Assembly (NCBI GenBank): GCA_947464785.1
Contig: CANHXZ010000004.1
Location: 1-36,525 of the forward strand
Direction of reading: 5' to 3'
Length of the DNA: 36,525 bases
Source: Flavobacteriales bacterium
Lineage (GTDB): Bacteria; Bacteroidota; Bacteroidia; Flavobacteriales; Schleiferiaceae
Shown: piece after piece, positions 27,333 through 36,525 of the stretch
How positions within the stretch are numbered: position 1 is the stretch's first letter
Layout: every line of letters begins with the position of its first letter
The notes under the pieces: model-generated
Database searches by the model: none
The model's input: only the letters and a program-made list of their open reading frames with translations
What the model was told of the DNA's origin: nothing
Made by a program: the position numbers and the translations under genes

Positions 27333-30125
27333 ATGAAAAACCGCGTCGTCGAAATACAAGGAGCTCGGGTGCACAACCTGAAAAACGTGCACGTCACCTT
27401 CCCCCAGCGGGCGTTGGTGGTGTTCACGGGCGTGAGCGGCTCCGGAAAGTCCTCGTTGGCCTTCGATACCTTGTATGCGGAAGGACAGCGTCGATACGTG
27501 GAAAGCTTGAGTGCCTACGTGCGGCAATTCATGGGACGATTGGACAAGCCGGACGTGGACGACATCAAAGGTTTGTCTCCTGCGGTGGCCATTGAGCAAA
27601 AAGTAGCCTCCCGGAATCCGCGATCTACCGTGGGTACAGCAACGGAAATTTACGACTACCTCAAGGTTTTGTTTGCGCGGATTGGGCGTACCTACAGTCC
27701 GGTAACCGGCGCGGAAGTTCGCAGACACACCCCTATGGATGTTGTTCTCGCGGTGGAATCCAGCGTACCCGGAGATCGTCTGCTCCTCACCTGCCCCCTG
27801 CCCACCGGCGATCGTCCGTTGGAGGTGGCGGCACCTTTGCTGCTCCAACAAGGTTATGCACGGTTGTGGACGCCCAACGGCGTTTGCGCTTTGGACGATT
27901 TTGAGGCTTGGGCCGGAACCTCCTGGGAGGATGCACGTTTGGTGGTGGACCGCTTGGTGGCGGGCGCGTTGGACGAAGAGGCGCAAAGCCGCGTGGCGGA
28001 ATCCGCTCAAATTGCGTTTTTTGAGGGGCACGGCACCGCCTTCTTGGTGCATCCGGACGGCACCCAGACGGCTTTTTCCAGCCGATTTGAGGCGGACGGT
28101 CAAACCTTTGAAGAACCTACCCCCAACCTGTTTGCCTTCAACAACCCCGTGGGCGCCTGCCCCACGTGCGAAGGCTTTGGATCCGTGCTGGGCATTGACC
28201 CCTTGTTGGTGGTACCCAATTCGCAATTGTCTGTCTACGAAGACTGTGTTGCGCCTTGGAAGGGCGAGCGCATGGGCGAATGGAAGGAGCAACTGCTACT
28301 GGGTGCGCCCAAAGTGAATTTCCCCGTGCACCGGCCGTACCGAGACTTAACCGACGCAGAACGAACCTTGCTGTGGAAGGGATGTGCTCATTTCCAAGGT
28401 ATTAATGCCTTTTTTGCGTACGTAGAGTCGAAATCCTACAAAATCCAATACCGCGTGCTGCAAGCGCGCTACCGCGGCCGGACCATCTGCTCATCGTGCG
28501 GCGGAAGCCGTTTGAAACCGGAAGCCTACTTCGTAAAAATCAACGGCACCTCGTTGCCGGAATTGCTGCAGTGGCCGTTGGACCGCGTGCAGCAGTGGTT
28601 TGACTCCTTGGTTTTGTCCGACTCCGACCAAAAATTAGCCGAACGTGTGCTTCAGGAAGTGCGGCAACGTCTGGGGTACTTGGTCAACGTTGGCCTCCCC
28701 TACCTAACGCTCTCCCGCGGATCGGCCACCCTTTCCGGTGGCGAGTCCCAGCGCATTCAATTGGCCACGGGCCTGGGGAGTGCCCTGGTGGGCTCCCTCT
28801 ACATTCTGGACGAGCCCAGCATTGGTTTGCATCCGCAAGACAGTGAAAAGCTCTTGGGCGTGGTGCAAGCACTCCGCGACGCCGGAAATACGGTGGTGGT
28901 GGTGGAGCACGACGACTTATTCATGGAGCGAGCCGATTGGCTGGTGGATTTGGGGCCCAATGCGGGTTCTTTGGGCGGTGAAGTGGTCTATTCCGGACCT
29001 CCCGCCGGCGTGGTTTCCGCAGAACGTAGTTTGACGGGGGATTACCTGACCGGAAGACGCGTGGTGAAGCGCCCCAACCGACGCGAACCGTCGGGCTTTC
29101 TCCACGTGACCGGCGCCCGCGAGAACAACTTGAAGGATGTTTCTGTGGATTTGCCGTTGGGCTGCTTGTTGGTGGTTGCCGGCGTGAGCGGATCCGGAAA
29201 GAGTACGTTGATTCGGAAAATTGCGGTCCCGGCCGTGGAGAAAAAATTGACCGGATTTGGGGACAAGCCGGGGCAATTTGACTCCATCGACGGCGATTTC
29301 CAGCAAATTCACAGCATCGAGTTCATCGATCAAAACCCCATCGGCAAATCGAGTCGGTCCAACCCCGTGACCTACCTAAAGGCCTACGACGACATCCGCA
29401 ATTTGTACGCCGGTCAAAAATTGGCCGAGCTCCGCGGGTTCAAACCGAAACACTTTTCGTTCAACACGGAGGGCGGAAGGTGCGAAGTGTGCAAGGGCGA
29501 CGGCCGTCTGACCATAGAAATGCAGTTCATGGCCGATGTTCATCTGGAGTGCGAGGCCTGTGGCGGCAAGCGTTTCATAGAAGATGTTTTGGAGGTGGAA
29601 TTCCACGGAAAAAACATCAACGACATCCTCACGATGACCGTGGACGACGCCCGTGCGTTTTTCTCCGACAACGGCCAACCGAGAATAGCGGCGAAACTTC
29701 AGCCTTTGGTGGAAGTGGGCTTGGGCTACGTGCAGTTGGGACAACCCAGCAGCACGCTTTCTGGCGGCGAGGCGCAACGCGTCAAGCTGGCTTCCTTTTT
29801 AGCGCGCGGAGCTACCGCAGAAAAGGGTTTGTTTGTATTCGACGAGCCCACCACCGGTCTGCACCTGGACGACGTCCAAAAGTTGCTGGTGGCCATGGAC
29901 CGCCTTTTGGAATTGGGCCATTCCATCTGGGTGGTGGAACACCACCCGGCCTTCATGGAACAAGCAGACTGGCTGCTGGAATTAGGACCTGTGGGAGGTG
30001 ATCGAGGTGGCGAGCTACTGTATTCAGGGCCACCCGCAGGAATTCTTCAGGAAAACCATTCGCCAACGGGTGCTTTTTTGCGCGAAAAAAAGAAGTTGGA
30101 TGCCCTAAAGAATGGCGCCCATTAA
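27333..30125 (+). CDS. uvrA: excinuclease ABC subunit UvrA
   Basis: IQGARVHNLKNVHV, GVSGSGKSSLAFDTLYAEGQRRYVESLSAYVRQF, two ABC signatures (TLSGGESQRIQLA and TLSGGEAQRVKLA), zinc motifs CPTC/CSSC and CEVCKGDGR...CEACGGKRF. Confidence 0.98.
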   Translation: MKNRVVEIQGARVHNLKNVHVTFPQRALVVFTGVSGSGKSSLAFDTLYAEGQRRYVESLSAYVRQFMGRLDKPDVDDIKGLSPAVAIEQKVASRNPRSTVGTATEIYDYLKVLFARIGRTYSPVTGAEVRRHTPMDVVLAVESSVPGDRLLLTCPLPTGDRPLEVAAPLLLQQGYARLWTPNGVCALDDFEAWAGTSWEDARLVVDRLVAGALDEEAQSRVAESAQIAFFEGHGTAFLVHPDGTQTAFSSRFEADGQTFEEPTPNLFAFNNPVGACPTCEGFGSVLGIDPLLVVPNSQLSVYEDCVAPWKGERMGEWKEQLLLGAPKVNFPVHRPYRDLTDAERTLLWKGCAHFQGINAFFAYVESKSYKIQYRVLQARYRGRTICSSCGGSRLKPEAYFVKINGTSLPELLQWPLDRVQQWFDSLVLSDSDQKLAERVLQEVRQRLGYLVNVGLPYLTLSRGSATLSGGESQRIQLATGLGSALVGSLYILDEPSIGLHPQDSEKLLGVVQALRDAGNTVVVVEHDDLFMERADWLVDLGPNAGSLGGEVVYSGPPAGVVSAERSLTGDYLTGRRVVKRPNRREPSGFLHVTGARENNLKDVSVDLPLGCLLVVAGVSGSGKSTLIRKIAVPAVEKKLTGFGDKPGQFDSIDGDFQQIHSIEFIDQNPIGKSSRSNPVTYLKAYDDIRNLYAGQKLAELRGFKPKHFSFNTEGGRCEVCKGDGRLTIEMQFMADVHLECEACGGKRFIEDVLEVEFHGKNINDILTMTVDDARAFFSDNGQPRIAAKLQPLVEVGLGYVQLGQPSSTLSGGEAQRVKLASFLARGATAEKGLFVFDEPTTGLHLDDVQKLLVAMDRLLELGHSIWVVEHHPAFMEQADWLLELGPVGGDRGGELLYSGPPAGILQENHSPTGAFLREKKKLDALKNGAH

Positions 30126-30196
30126 AAAAGTTGCTGAAAAATAAAAATTTAATAAGCAGATTGCGTAGAAAGTACCATTTGTTACGCGGCAAGGCT

Positions 30197-30285
30197 TAAC
30201 TTTGGGGTAACCTTAGTGCTTCGGCACGGGGTTATTGGTTTGGTGTGAGGCCGGGGCATGTCCCCGGCCTTTGCATTTTAGGACA
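30197..30285 (+). ncRNA. candidate structured small RNA (promoter + stem with UUCG loop + terminator-like hairpin)
   Basis: -7 box TAACTTTG at 30197-30204; stem GGTAACC(30206-30212)/GGTTATT(30230-30236) enclosing GTGC-TTCG-GCAC (30216-30227); then AGGCCGGGG-CATGT-CCCCGGCCT (30248-30270) followed by TTGCATTTT. No ORF here. Confidence 0.45.
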
Positions 30286-30317
30286 ATTCGTACGGTTCCT
30301 AAAACCCACTAACTTCC

Positions 30318-31127
30318 TCAAAACTTGGACGCCTGCTGCTGGCGGTCTACTTCGTAGAGCAAAACGGCTGCACTCACGCTGACGTTCAGGGAATCCACCA
30401 AGCCGCGCATGGGGATTTTTACCCGAAGCGCTTCTTTCTGGTCCCAGTCGGGCGACAGACCCCGATCTTCTGGGCCCACCACCACGGCCATAGGCCCACT
30501 CAAGGAAGCCTGTGTATGTTCTTGGGTTGCCTCCAAATGCCCCAAAACCAGAGTCAGCCCTTGCGCTTGAAGCCAAGTGCGCGCCTCTAAAGCGGTGCAA
30601 ACGGCGAGCGGAACGTGAAACAATCCGCCCAAACTGTTCCGGGCTACTTGCGGATTCCACGGGTCGCAAACGGGGTCCACCACCAAAACCGCATCCACAC
30701 CGACGGCGTCTGCAGTTCGGAGCAACGCACCCAAATTGCCTGGTTTTTCCGTTTCTACGGCCACCAGTACCAATCCGCGTTGGGGAGAAGGCAATTGTGC
30801 CAAAGATGCCTGGGGTGCCTCAAAAACGGCCAAAACGTTGTCCACACCGTCCCGGATCGCCAATTTTTCCCAGGCGGGACCGCCCAATTCCACCAAAACG
30901 CGTCCGGAAATCCCCCACTGCTGCTGCAGCGATTGGGTGCTTGGCTCTGAGCCGGCGCGAACCGCTACGTGGCGCGGAACCCAGCCGCTGCGCAGCGCAC
31001 GCTCCACTTCGCGGAGGCCTTCCACCACCACCACACCGGCCTTGCGCCGGTCGTTGGCCTTGGATTGCCACCGAACCCACTCCTTGATGAGGGGATTGGC
31101 AGAGGAGTCGATGCGCTTGATTTCCAT
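30318..31127 (-). CDS. TrmH/SpoU-family RNA methyltransferase
   Basis: LVLVAVETEKPGNLGALLRTADAVGVDAVLV, VVGPEDRGLSPDW and MRGLVDSLNVSVSAAVLLYE motifs; ATG 31127 (MEIKRIDSSANPLIKEW). Confidence 0.92.
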   Translation of the reverse strand: MEIKRIDSSANPLIKEWVRWQSKANDRRKAGVVVVEGLREVERALRSGWVPRHVAVRAGSEPSTQSLQQQWGISGRVLVELGGPAWEKLAIRDGVDNVLAVFEAPQASLAQLPSPQRGLVLVAVETEKPGNLGALLRTADAVGVDAVLVVDPVCDPWNPQVARNSLGGLFHVPLAVCTALEARTWLQAQGLTLVLGHLEATQEHTQASLSGPMAVVVGPEDRGLSPDWDQKEALRVKIPMRGLVDSLNVSVSAAVLLYEVDRQQQASKF

Positions 31128-31188
31128 AGATTTCGTAATGAATTTAGTGCTCGGGGGAATGCGTTGGGGCGTTTGGGACCGGATGCTT

Positions 31189-31590
31189 TTAACCGCCAAT
31201 GCGCTTGGTGCGGAAACCCCACTTATTCAATTGGGCTTCCACGGAGGAGCGCACGTCTCCTTGAAGCAAAGCCCAAGTTCCATCCAAGGAACCGCCTACA
31301 CCGCAGTGGGTCTTTAGTTTTTTAACCCACTGGGCGGCCGCTTCGCTGCCGCCTTCGGCGGTTTCCAGGTCCACAAACTCCAAGGTGGTCACGGTTTTGC
31401 CCGCGCGGCCCTTTTTTTCGAATCCGATGTGCACCCATCCGCGCAAGGCGTCGCCCTCCGCATTCGGTTCCTCATCCGAACCGCCTGCGGAAGCTGGGTC
31501 CGGGGTGTAGCCCCCCAATGCTTGGGACAAGGCTGCTGCAAAAGGATTATCTGCGGATGGACCGCTGCTCAAAATGGTTTTTTTCGCCAT
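31189..31590 (-). CDS. SUI1/YciH-like translation initiation factor homologue
   Basis: KGRAGKTVTTLEFVDL and KKLKTHCGVGGSLDGTWALLQGDVR are the SUI1/eIF1 domain signature. Confidence 0.88.
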   Translation of the reverse strand: MAKKTILSSGPSADNPFAAALSQALGGYTPDPASAGGSDEEPNAEGDALRGWVHIGFEKKGRAGKTVTTLEFVDLETAEGGSEAAAQWVKKLKTHCGVGGSLDGTWALLQGDVRSSVEAQLNKWGFRTKRIGG

Positions 31591-31591
31591 T

Positions 31592-32758
31592 TCAACAAGG
31601 TTTTAGCCGAACTTTTTTACCGTGCATTCGCTCCTGGGCCGCCTCTACCAAAGGAAGATAAACGTCGTAGTACTGCTTGGCTACGTTCTCAATGGCAAAT
31701 TCGCTGGCCCGCAAACGGGATGCGGCGGCAAAACGAGCGGCCAACGCCGGATCGGTTAGAATGCGGATGGACTGCTCTGCCATGGCAGCCACGTCGCCCA
31801 CCGGAGCGGTCAAACCGGTTACCCCATTTTGCACCACCTCGCAGATGCCACCGGCTTGCGAGGCCACCACCGGCACGCCCGCGGCCATGGCTTCCAGGGC
31901 CGCCAAGCCAAAACTCTCCATTTCCGACGGCAGTAAAAAGAGATCTGCCTGAACCAGGATCTGCTCCACGTCCACCATTTTGCCCAAAAAGACCACGTCT
32001 TTTTCAATGCCCAATTCCCGAACCTGATTTTCCGCCGGCTCCCGCTCGGGGCCGTCGCCCACCATCACGAGTTTGCACCGTACTTGGGCGTGGACGCGGG
32101 CAAAAATCTCAACCACGTCTGCAATGCGTTTTACTTTGCGGAAGTTGCTGACGTGCACCACAATTTTTTGATCCACAGGGGCTAAATGGGCCCGAAGTGC
32201 GGCGTCCGGCCGACCGTATCGCTCCATTTCCACAAAGTTGGGAATGACCTGAATGGGTCGCTTGATTCCAAACAAATCGATGGTTTCCCGACGAAGGCTT
32301 TCCGAAACGGCAGTCACCGCGTCCGAGTGCTCAATGCTGAAGGTTACGGCAGGAGAATAGGAAGGATTCCGCCCCACCAAGGTGATGTCCGTTCCGTGCA
32401 AGGTGGTCACCACCGGAATGTGGATGCCGCGGTCCGCTAAAATTTGCTTGGCCATGTACGCCGCATAAGCGTGCGGAATGGCGTAGTGCACGTGCAGCAA
32501 GTCCAGTTGCTCGCGAACTACGGTATCCACCATTTTGCTGGACAACGCCAACTCGTACGGCTGGTACTGAAACAAGGGGTAATCGTGCACGTTGACCTCG
32601 TGGTAGAAAATGTTGCCTTGGAGCATGTCCAAACGCACCGGCTGGCTGTAGGTAATGAAATGAACCTCGCAACCTTGGCGCGCCATCCAAGACCCCAACT
32701 CCGTCGCCACTACGCCACTTCCCCCAAAGGTGGGGTAACAAACGATGCCTATTTTCAT
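31592..32758 (-). CDS. bshA: N-acetyl-alpha-D-glucosaminyl L-malate synthase (bacillithiol biosynthesis)
   Basis: [41 protein letters not shown] and [37 protein letters not shown] are diagnostic of BshA among GT4 glycosyltransferases. Confidence 0.95.
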   Translation of the reverse strand: MKIGIVCYPTFGGSGVVATELGSWMARQGCEVHFITYSQPVRLDMLQGNIFYHEVNVHDYPLFQYQPYELALSSKMVDTVVREQLDLLHVHYAIPHAYAAYMAKQILADRGIHIPVVTTLHGTDITLVGRNPSYSPAVTFSIEHSDAVTAVSESLRRETIDLFGIKRPIQVIPNFVEMERYGRPDAALRAHLAPVDQKIVVHVSNFRKVKRIADVVEIFARVHAQVRCKLVMVGDGPEREPAENQVRELGIEKDVVFLGKMVDVEQILVQADLFLLPSEMESFGLAALEAMAAGVPVVASQAGGICEVVQNGVTGLTAPVGDVAAMAEQSIRILTDPALAARFAAASRLRASEFAIENVAKQYYDVYLPLVEAAQERMHGKKVRLKPC

Positions 32759-33456
32759 GGATTTTTTTTGGTTTTTCCCGACCCCGTTTGTTTTCCGTCC
32801 AAATCGAACGACTCCCAACGAACGGAAAGATTATCCTCAAACCATTCGTTTTTTTCCAGAACTCCGTTGTCGTAAAAATACTGCGCCCTCCCCTGTTTTT
32901 TACCCGCAACATACGGGTACTGCGCCATGGGGTTGCCGTTGTCGTAAAACCACGTGGAAATTCCACTCAAAACTCCGTGCTCGTACGTGCGCTGTTCCTT
33001 GGGTTTTCCGTTGCCGTAAAAGGTGGTCACGGTGCCGTGCCACTGCCCAGCCCGGTAGTGCGCGTGCTGCACCCACTGCCCGGAGTGGTCCAGCAAAAGC
33101 TCCGCGCTGTCTAGCAAACCGGCTTTGTAGTACCGAACCGCCAGCAATTGGCCGCTGGGACTCCATTCCAAGGACGGGCCGTTCAAACGGTCGTCCGCGT
33201 AGGTGTCCCATTGGCGGGGAAGGCCGTTGGGGTACGAGATGATCCACAAGCCTTCGCGGTGCAACTCGGCATCGTACTGATTGTACCCCAAAGGTTGCTT
33301 CGGCACCAAAGACTGAGGCAAGGTATCTCCGGATGCACCGAACACTTCGGCTTTTTTAGGGATGGCTGCGTGGGCCGACGGTGCCAGGCCCCAAAGCAAG
33401 GTGACGCACCCCGTTTTCAGGAGCCCAACAAAGGCGCGGCGGAGGGCACGGCTCAT
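32755..33456 (-). CDS. MORN-repeat / YwqK-like protein
   Basis: Repeated GxWHGTVTTFYGNGKPKEQRTYEHGVLSGISTWFYDNGNPMAQYPYVAGKKQGRAQYFYDNGVLEKNEWFEDN units; signal-like N-terminus; ATGA overlaps with both neighbours. Confidence 0.85.
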   Translation of the reverse strand: MSRALRRAFVGLLKTGCVTLLWGLAPSAHAAIPKKAEVFGASGDTLPQSLVPKQPLGYNQYDAELHREGLWIISYPNGLPRQWDTYADDRLNGPSLEWSPSGQLLAVRYYKAGLLDSAELLLDHSGQWVQHAHYRAGQWHGTVTTFYGNGKPKEQRTYEHGVLSGISTWFYDNGNPMAQYPYVAGKKQGRAQYFYDNGVLEKNEWFEDNLSVRWESFDLDGKQTGSGKTKKNP

Positions 33457-36377
33457 GGTTGAATGTGGTCTTGAATTACTTGTTGAATACGCGTCCGTAT
33501 GTTCATCGACGACAACTTTTTATTGGTTGCGCTCGGATGAATCCGGTTGGACAAGAAAACGTAGACCGTTTGGGTTTTGGGGTCTGCCCAAGCAAAGGTT
33601 CCGGTGAAACCGGTGTGGCCAAAGCTCTCCAAGGAAACGCATCCGCAGGTGGGCCCTTCTCCATCTGCCGGACGCTTGTCAAACCCAATGCCGCGTCTAT
33701 TGGTGGGGCAGTAAAAACACGAAGTGTAGGCGCGCACGTCCTCGTCGGAAAAAATTCTTCCGGTGCCCACTTCGCCGCGGGACAAGAACAACTCCATGGC
33801 CGCAGCCACCCCCTCCGCGGTACCAAAAATACCCGCATGCCCCGCAACTCCGCCCATCAGCGCAGCTCCGGGGTCGTGCACCGTCCCGCGCAACTCGCCC
33901 CGACGGTAGTCTTTGACCTGCTCCGTGGGGGCTATTCTGGCCCGAAAAGCTTCCGTGGTTCCCAGCAACGGGCCGTACACCAGCGATTCAATTCCGGCCG
34001 GTTCCCAAACCTGTTCGCGCACAAACTGCTGCAAGGGCACGCCCGATTTTCGTTCCAGAAAACGTTGAAACAGGTAGTAGCCCAAATCCGAATAGAGGTA
34101 GGTTTTGGGGCCCAGCGGAATGCGCGCGATGCGCGCCACGGCGGTATCCGGCCAGGTGTTGCGCACCCACAAAGAGTCCGTTGCTTGCCGGGTGTGGACG
34201 TCGGTTCGAACCGGAGACAACCAGTACGGGTCCGGAGCGCCGTTCAGCAAGACCTGTTGATCAAAGGGCCAGCCGGCCGGTAGGCCGGCTTGGTGCGTCA
34301 GCACCTCCACGGCGCGAGCAGCGCCGATCGGGGTGTTTTTCAGCTCCGGCAAGAGCGCGTCCATTCGGTCTTCCGGACGGAACCAACCCAGCCGATCCGC
34401 CACCAACAAAGCACTTACGGTTCCCAATATTTTGGTGAGCGAGGCCACGTCGTACACCGTTTGCGGAGTCACCTCGGCGGACGCATCGCGGTAGTCCAAG
34501 GTTCCGTAGCCTTTGCTCACGGCAATTTTACCGTTGCGAACCACCACCACTTGGCAGCCGGGATAGGCCATGGCTTTGATTCCTTCCTCCGCAATTTGAT
34601 CGATGGCTTGCTCCAACCCGGGACGGAAGCCGGCCTGCTCCGGTGTGGACGGAACGGTGCGGCCGCGCGCGGGGATCGGCTGCGCCGACCCCGCGCGCTG
34701 GCCCAAACCCAAATCCACCGGCAACACCCCCGTGGCGGAGCGCTCGCCGCGCAAAAAGGCTCGAACGGCCTGGGTGGCCGCCGGATGGTTTTGGTACGCC
34801 ACCAACACCGCTTGAGCGCCCGCAAAATTCTGATTGCGAATGCCGTACGGACTTCCGTAATGCACCACCACCACCCCTTGCGGGGCCAAGCGCTGAACCA
34901 AGGCGGCTAATCCATCCGGAACCCCGGCACTCTTCCACGGACTGTCGTTGGACGTACGGTGCTCCAAAACCACCGGTTGACCGCCTGTGGCACGAACCAA
35001 TTGTTCGATTCGTTCTGCCGTCAACGGCCCGTTGTGCACGCGCGCACTGCCTTCGGGATTGGAAACCACCTCCGCTTTGTTGCCTACTTGTAGTACGGCT
35101 ACCTCGGCCGACGCCCAGGAACCGGAACGAACGTCAAACGAAGGTTGCGCGCGGGCAACCGTCAGCGCGCGTTCAAAGATTTTAGCGGTCAATTCCTGAG
35201 CTTGCGCATCGTTGAGGTCCCGCTCCAGCCCGGCGCGCACCGGCGCCGAATAGCCAGCTGCACGTTGGGGTGCCACCACCAAATGGTACTTGGCCATCAA
35301 AATGCGCTCGACGGATTCCTCTAGGCGCTGGCGTAGGGAACGGTCTTTTTGGATGGCGGCCAAGAGGTGGGCCGCTGCCTTGGGAAAATCCTCGGAAAAA
35401 AGCAAAACGTCGTTGCCCGCCCGGAGGGCCAATTCTTCCAGCGGCCCCGTGGGCGCACCGTCCGCCGCGCCCCGCATGTTGAGGGCGTCGGTAAAGACCA
35501 AACCGGAATAGCCCAACTCCTTGCGAAGCAGGCCGTTGACCACCAGAGGCGAAAGTGAGGACGATCGGCCCGACGGATCCAAAGCCGGGACGTTCAGGTG
35601 CGCCACCATCACGCTACCTGCATACGGCAACAGCTCGCGGTACGGACGCAGCTCCACCGAATCCAACGCCGCGCGGTTGCGCGCTACCGTGGGCAGGGTT
35701 TTGTGGGAGTCTGAATCCGTATCGCCGTGGCCCGGGAAATGCTTGACGCAGTCCATCGCACCCGCATCTTGTTGCCCTTTCAAATAACCGTGGGCCAAGG
35801 GCACCACCGAGCCGATTTCTTGGCCAAACGAGCGCTGACCGATGATGGGATTGGCCGGATTGGTGTTGACGTCCAGTACGGGGCCAAAGTTGATGTGGAC
35901 GCCCAAGCGCCGCGCGTGCCGTCCGATGGTTTGTCCGTAGGCGTAGGCCAGGGAGGAGTCCTGGGTTGCTCCCAGGGTCATGGGCCACGGAAGCCGGGTG
36001 GTGGAGTCCAAACGCATGCCCAAATCCCACTCCGCGTCCATGGCCACGAGCAAAGGGATTTTTGCTGCGGATTGCAGTTTTTGATTCAGGGCAAATTGCC
36101 GGCCGGGGCCGCCTTGCATGAAGATGACGCCGCCCAAATGGTTTTCTCTAACGTACCGTTCCAACAACGCCGCGTGCTCCGGCCCTTTGTTGGAATAAGC
36201 CGCCACCATAAAAAGTTGGCCCACCTTTTCTGCGTCGGTCAGGGACGCCAACTGTTTTTGCGCGTACAAACGGGACTCCGGCGTGTCGTACACCCAGGGG
36301 GCGGGCTTTTGGGCTTGGCAACCCAACGCACTCAAAAACAGCAAGAACCCGGAGGCAAATCGAAGAGAGGAAATCAT
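33453..36377 (-). CDS. GH3 beta-N-acetylglucosaminidase (NagZ-like) fused to class-C beta-lactamase-family serine hydrolase
   Basis: GH3: GGVIFMQGGPGRQFALNQKLQ, VKHFPGHGDTDSDSHKTLP. Serine hydrolase: VVVRNGKIAVSKGYGTLDYR, YDVASLTKILGTVSAL (SxxK), YSDLGYYLFQRFLE, GHTGFTG. N-terminal signal with Cys20. Confidence 0.93.
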   Translation of the reverse strand: MISSLRFASGFLLFLSALGCQAQKPAPWVYDTPESRLYAQKQLASLTDAEKVGQLFMVAAYSNKGPEHAALLERYVRENHLGGVIFMQGGPGRQFALNQKLQSAAKIPLLVAMDAEWDLGMRLDSTTRLPWPMTLGATQDSSLAYAYGQTIGRHARRLGVHINFGPVLDVNTNPANPIIGQRSFGQEIGSVVPLAHGYLKGQQDAGAMDCVKHFPGHGDTDSDSHKTLPTVARNRAALDSVELRPYRELLPYAGSVMVAHLNVPALDPSGRSSSLSPLVVNGLLRKELGYSGLVFTDALNMRGAADGAPTGPLEELALRAGNDVLLFSEDFPKAAAHLLAAIQKDRSLRQRLEESVERILMAKYHLVVAPQRAAGYSAPVRAGLERDLNDAQAQELTAKIFERALTVARAQPSFDVRSGSWASAEVAVLQVGNKAEVVSNPEGSARVHNGPLTAERIEQLVRATGGQPVVLEHRTSNDSPWKSAGVPDGLAALVQRLAPQGVVVVHYGSPYGIRNQNFAGAQAVLVAYQNHPAATQAVRAFLRGERSATGVLPVDLGLGQRAGSAQPIPARGRTVPSTPEQAGFRPGLEQAIDQIAEEGIKAMAYPGCQVVVVRNGKIAVSKGYGTLDYRDASAEVTPQTVYDVASLTKILGTVSALLVADRLGWFRPEDRMDALLPELKNTPIGAARAVEVLTHQAGLPAGWPFDQQVLLNGAPDPYWLSPVRTDVHTRQATDSLWVRNTWPDTAVARIARIPLGPKTYLYSDLGYYLFQRFLERKSGVPLQQFVREQVWEPAGIESLVYGPLLGTTEAFRARIAPTEQVKDYRRGELRGTVHDPGAALMGGVAGHAGIFGTAEGVAAAMELFLSRGEVGTGRIFSDEDVRAYTSCFYCPTNRRGIGFDKRPADGEGPTCGCVSLESFGHTGFTGTFAWADPKTQTVYVFLSNRIHPSATNKKLSSMNIRTRIQQVIQDHIQP

Positions 36378-36402
36378 CCCGAAAAGTAGGGTGAAATCAT
36401 GC

Positions 36403-36410
36403 TATCTTTG
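36403..36410 (+). promoter_or_regulatory. -7 element TATCTTTG upstream of the right-edge gene
   Basis: Exact TAnnTTTG 20 nt before ATG 36431. Confidence 0.55.
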
Positions 36411-36430
36411 AGGTCAATGCTGCTAAAATC

Positions 36431-36525
36431 ATGGGAATTTTAAACGGTTCGTTCTTTCGGGTACGCAAACCCCGTGGATTTCAGTACCAACCGCGCTTCT
36501 ACGACGAGCGTAAAGAGCGGTTGGA
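36431..36525 (+). CDS. small conserved-looking hypothetical protein (partial, runs off right edge)
   Basis: ATG followed by GILNGSFFRVRKPRGFQYQPRFYDERKERL..., open to the window end, preceded by a -7 box. Confidence 0.6.
   Translation, partial: MGILNGSFFRVRKPRGFQYQPRFYDERKERL

Noticed and set aside
27297-28292. 331-aa minus-strand ORF
   Set aside because: Antisense shadow of uvrA.
32755-33456. MORN/YwqK-like protein as a toxin-antitoxin antitoxin
   Set aside because: Some databases name YwqK-like repeats as antitoxins, but no toxin partner is adjacent; neighbours are bshA and a cell-wall hydrolase.

Overview
This 36.5 kb window is a gene-dense chromosomal segment from a Bacteroidetes bacterium, probably Flavobacteriales-like. 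The assignment rests on the TAnnTTTG -7 promoter boxes, a T9SS plug-type protein, bacillithiol genes and a Na+-NQR operon. I see no phage, IS element, CRISPR array, rRNA or tRNA. Recognisable content: a VPS10/sortilin-type BNR-repeat exoprotein (partial, runs off the left edge); lipA; a YtxJ/BrxC-type bacilliredoxin overlapped by a 42-aa lipoprotein ORF; ung; rmuC; a 23S rRNA methyltransferase (rlmB-like); a small lipoprotein; valS; a DUF1573 protein; a class I aminotransferase; murB; a tiny four-cysteine membrane protein (NqrM-like); apbE; the complete nqrABCDEF operon; a DUF5103/T9SS plug-like protein; a Sua5/TsaC family protein; lptB; tatC; recQ; an ECF sigma factor; uvrA; a SpoU-family RNA methyltransferase; a SUI1/YciH-like factor; bshA; a MORN-repeat protein; a GH3 + class-C serine hydrolase fusion; and the start of a small hypothetical gene at the right edge. 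I did not find a convincing wholly new multi-gene system. The observations most worth follow-up are: (1) a promoter + structured RNA + terminator-like hairpin in the uvrA/spoU intergenic region (candidate sRNA); (2) a 12-bp hairpin that buries the GTG start of the ECF sigma gene; (3) an NqrM-like four-Cys mini-protein beside apbE/nqr; (4) a nqrF terminator that lies inside the 5' end of the apbE reading frame; (5) several genes whose -7 box is only 6-8 nt from ATG, suggesting leaderless mRNAs.
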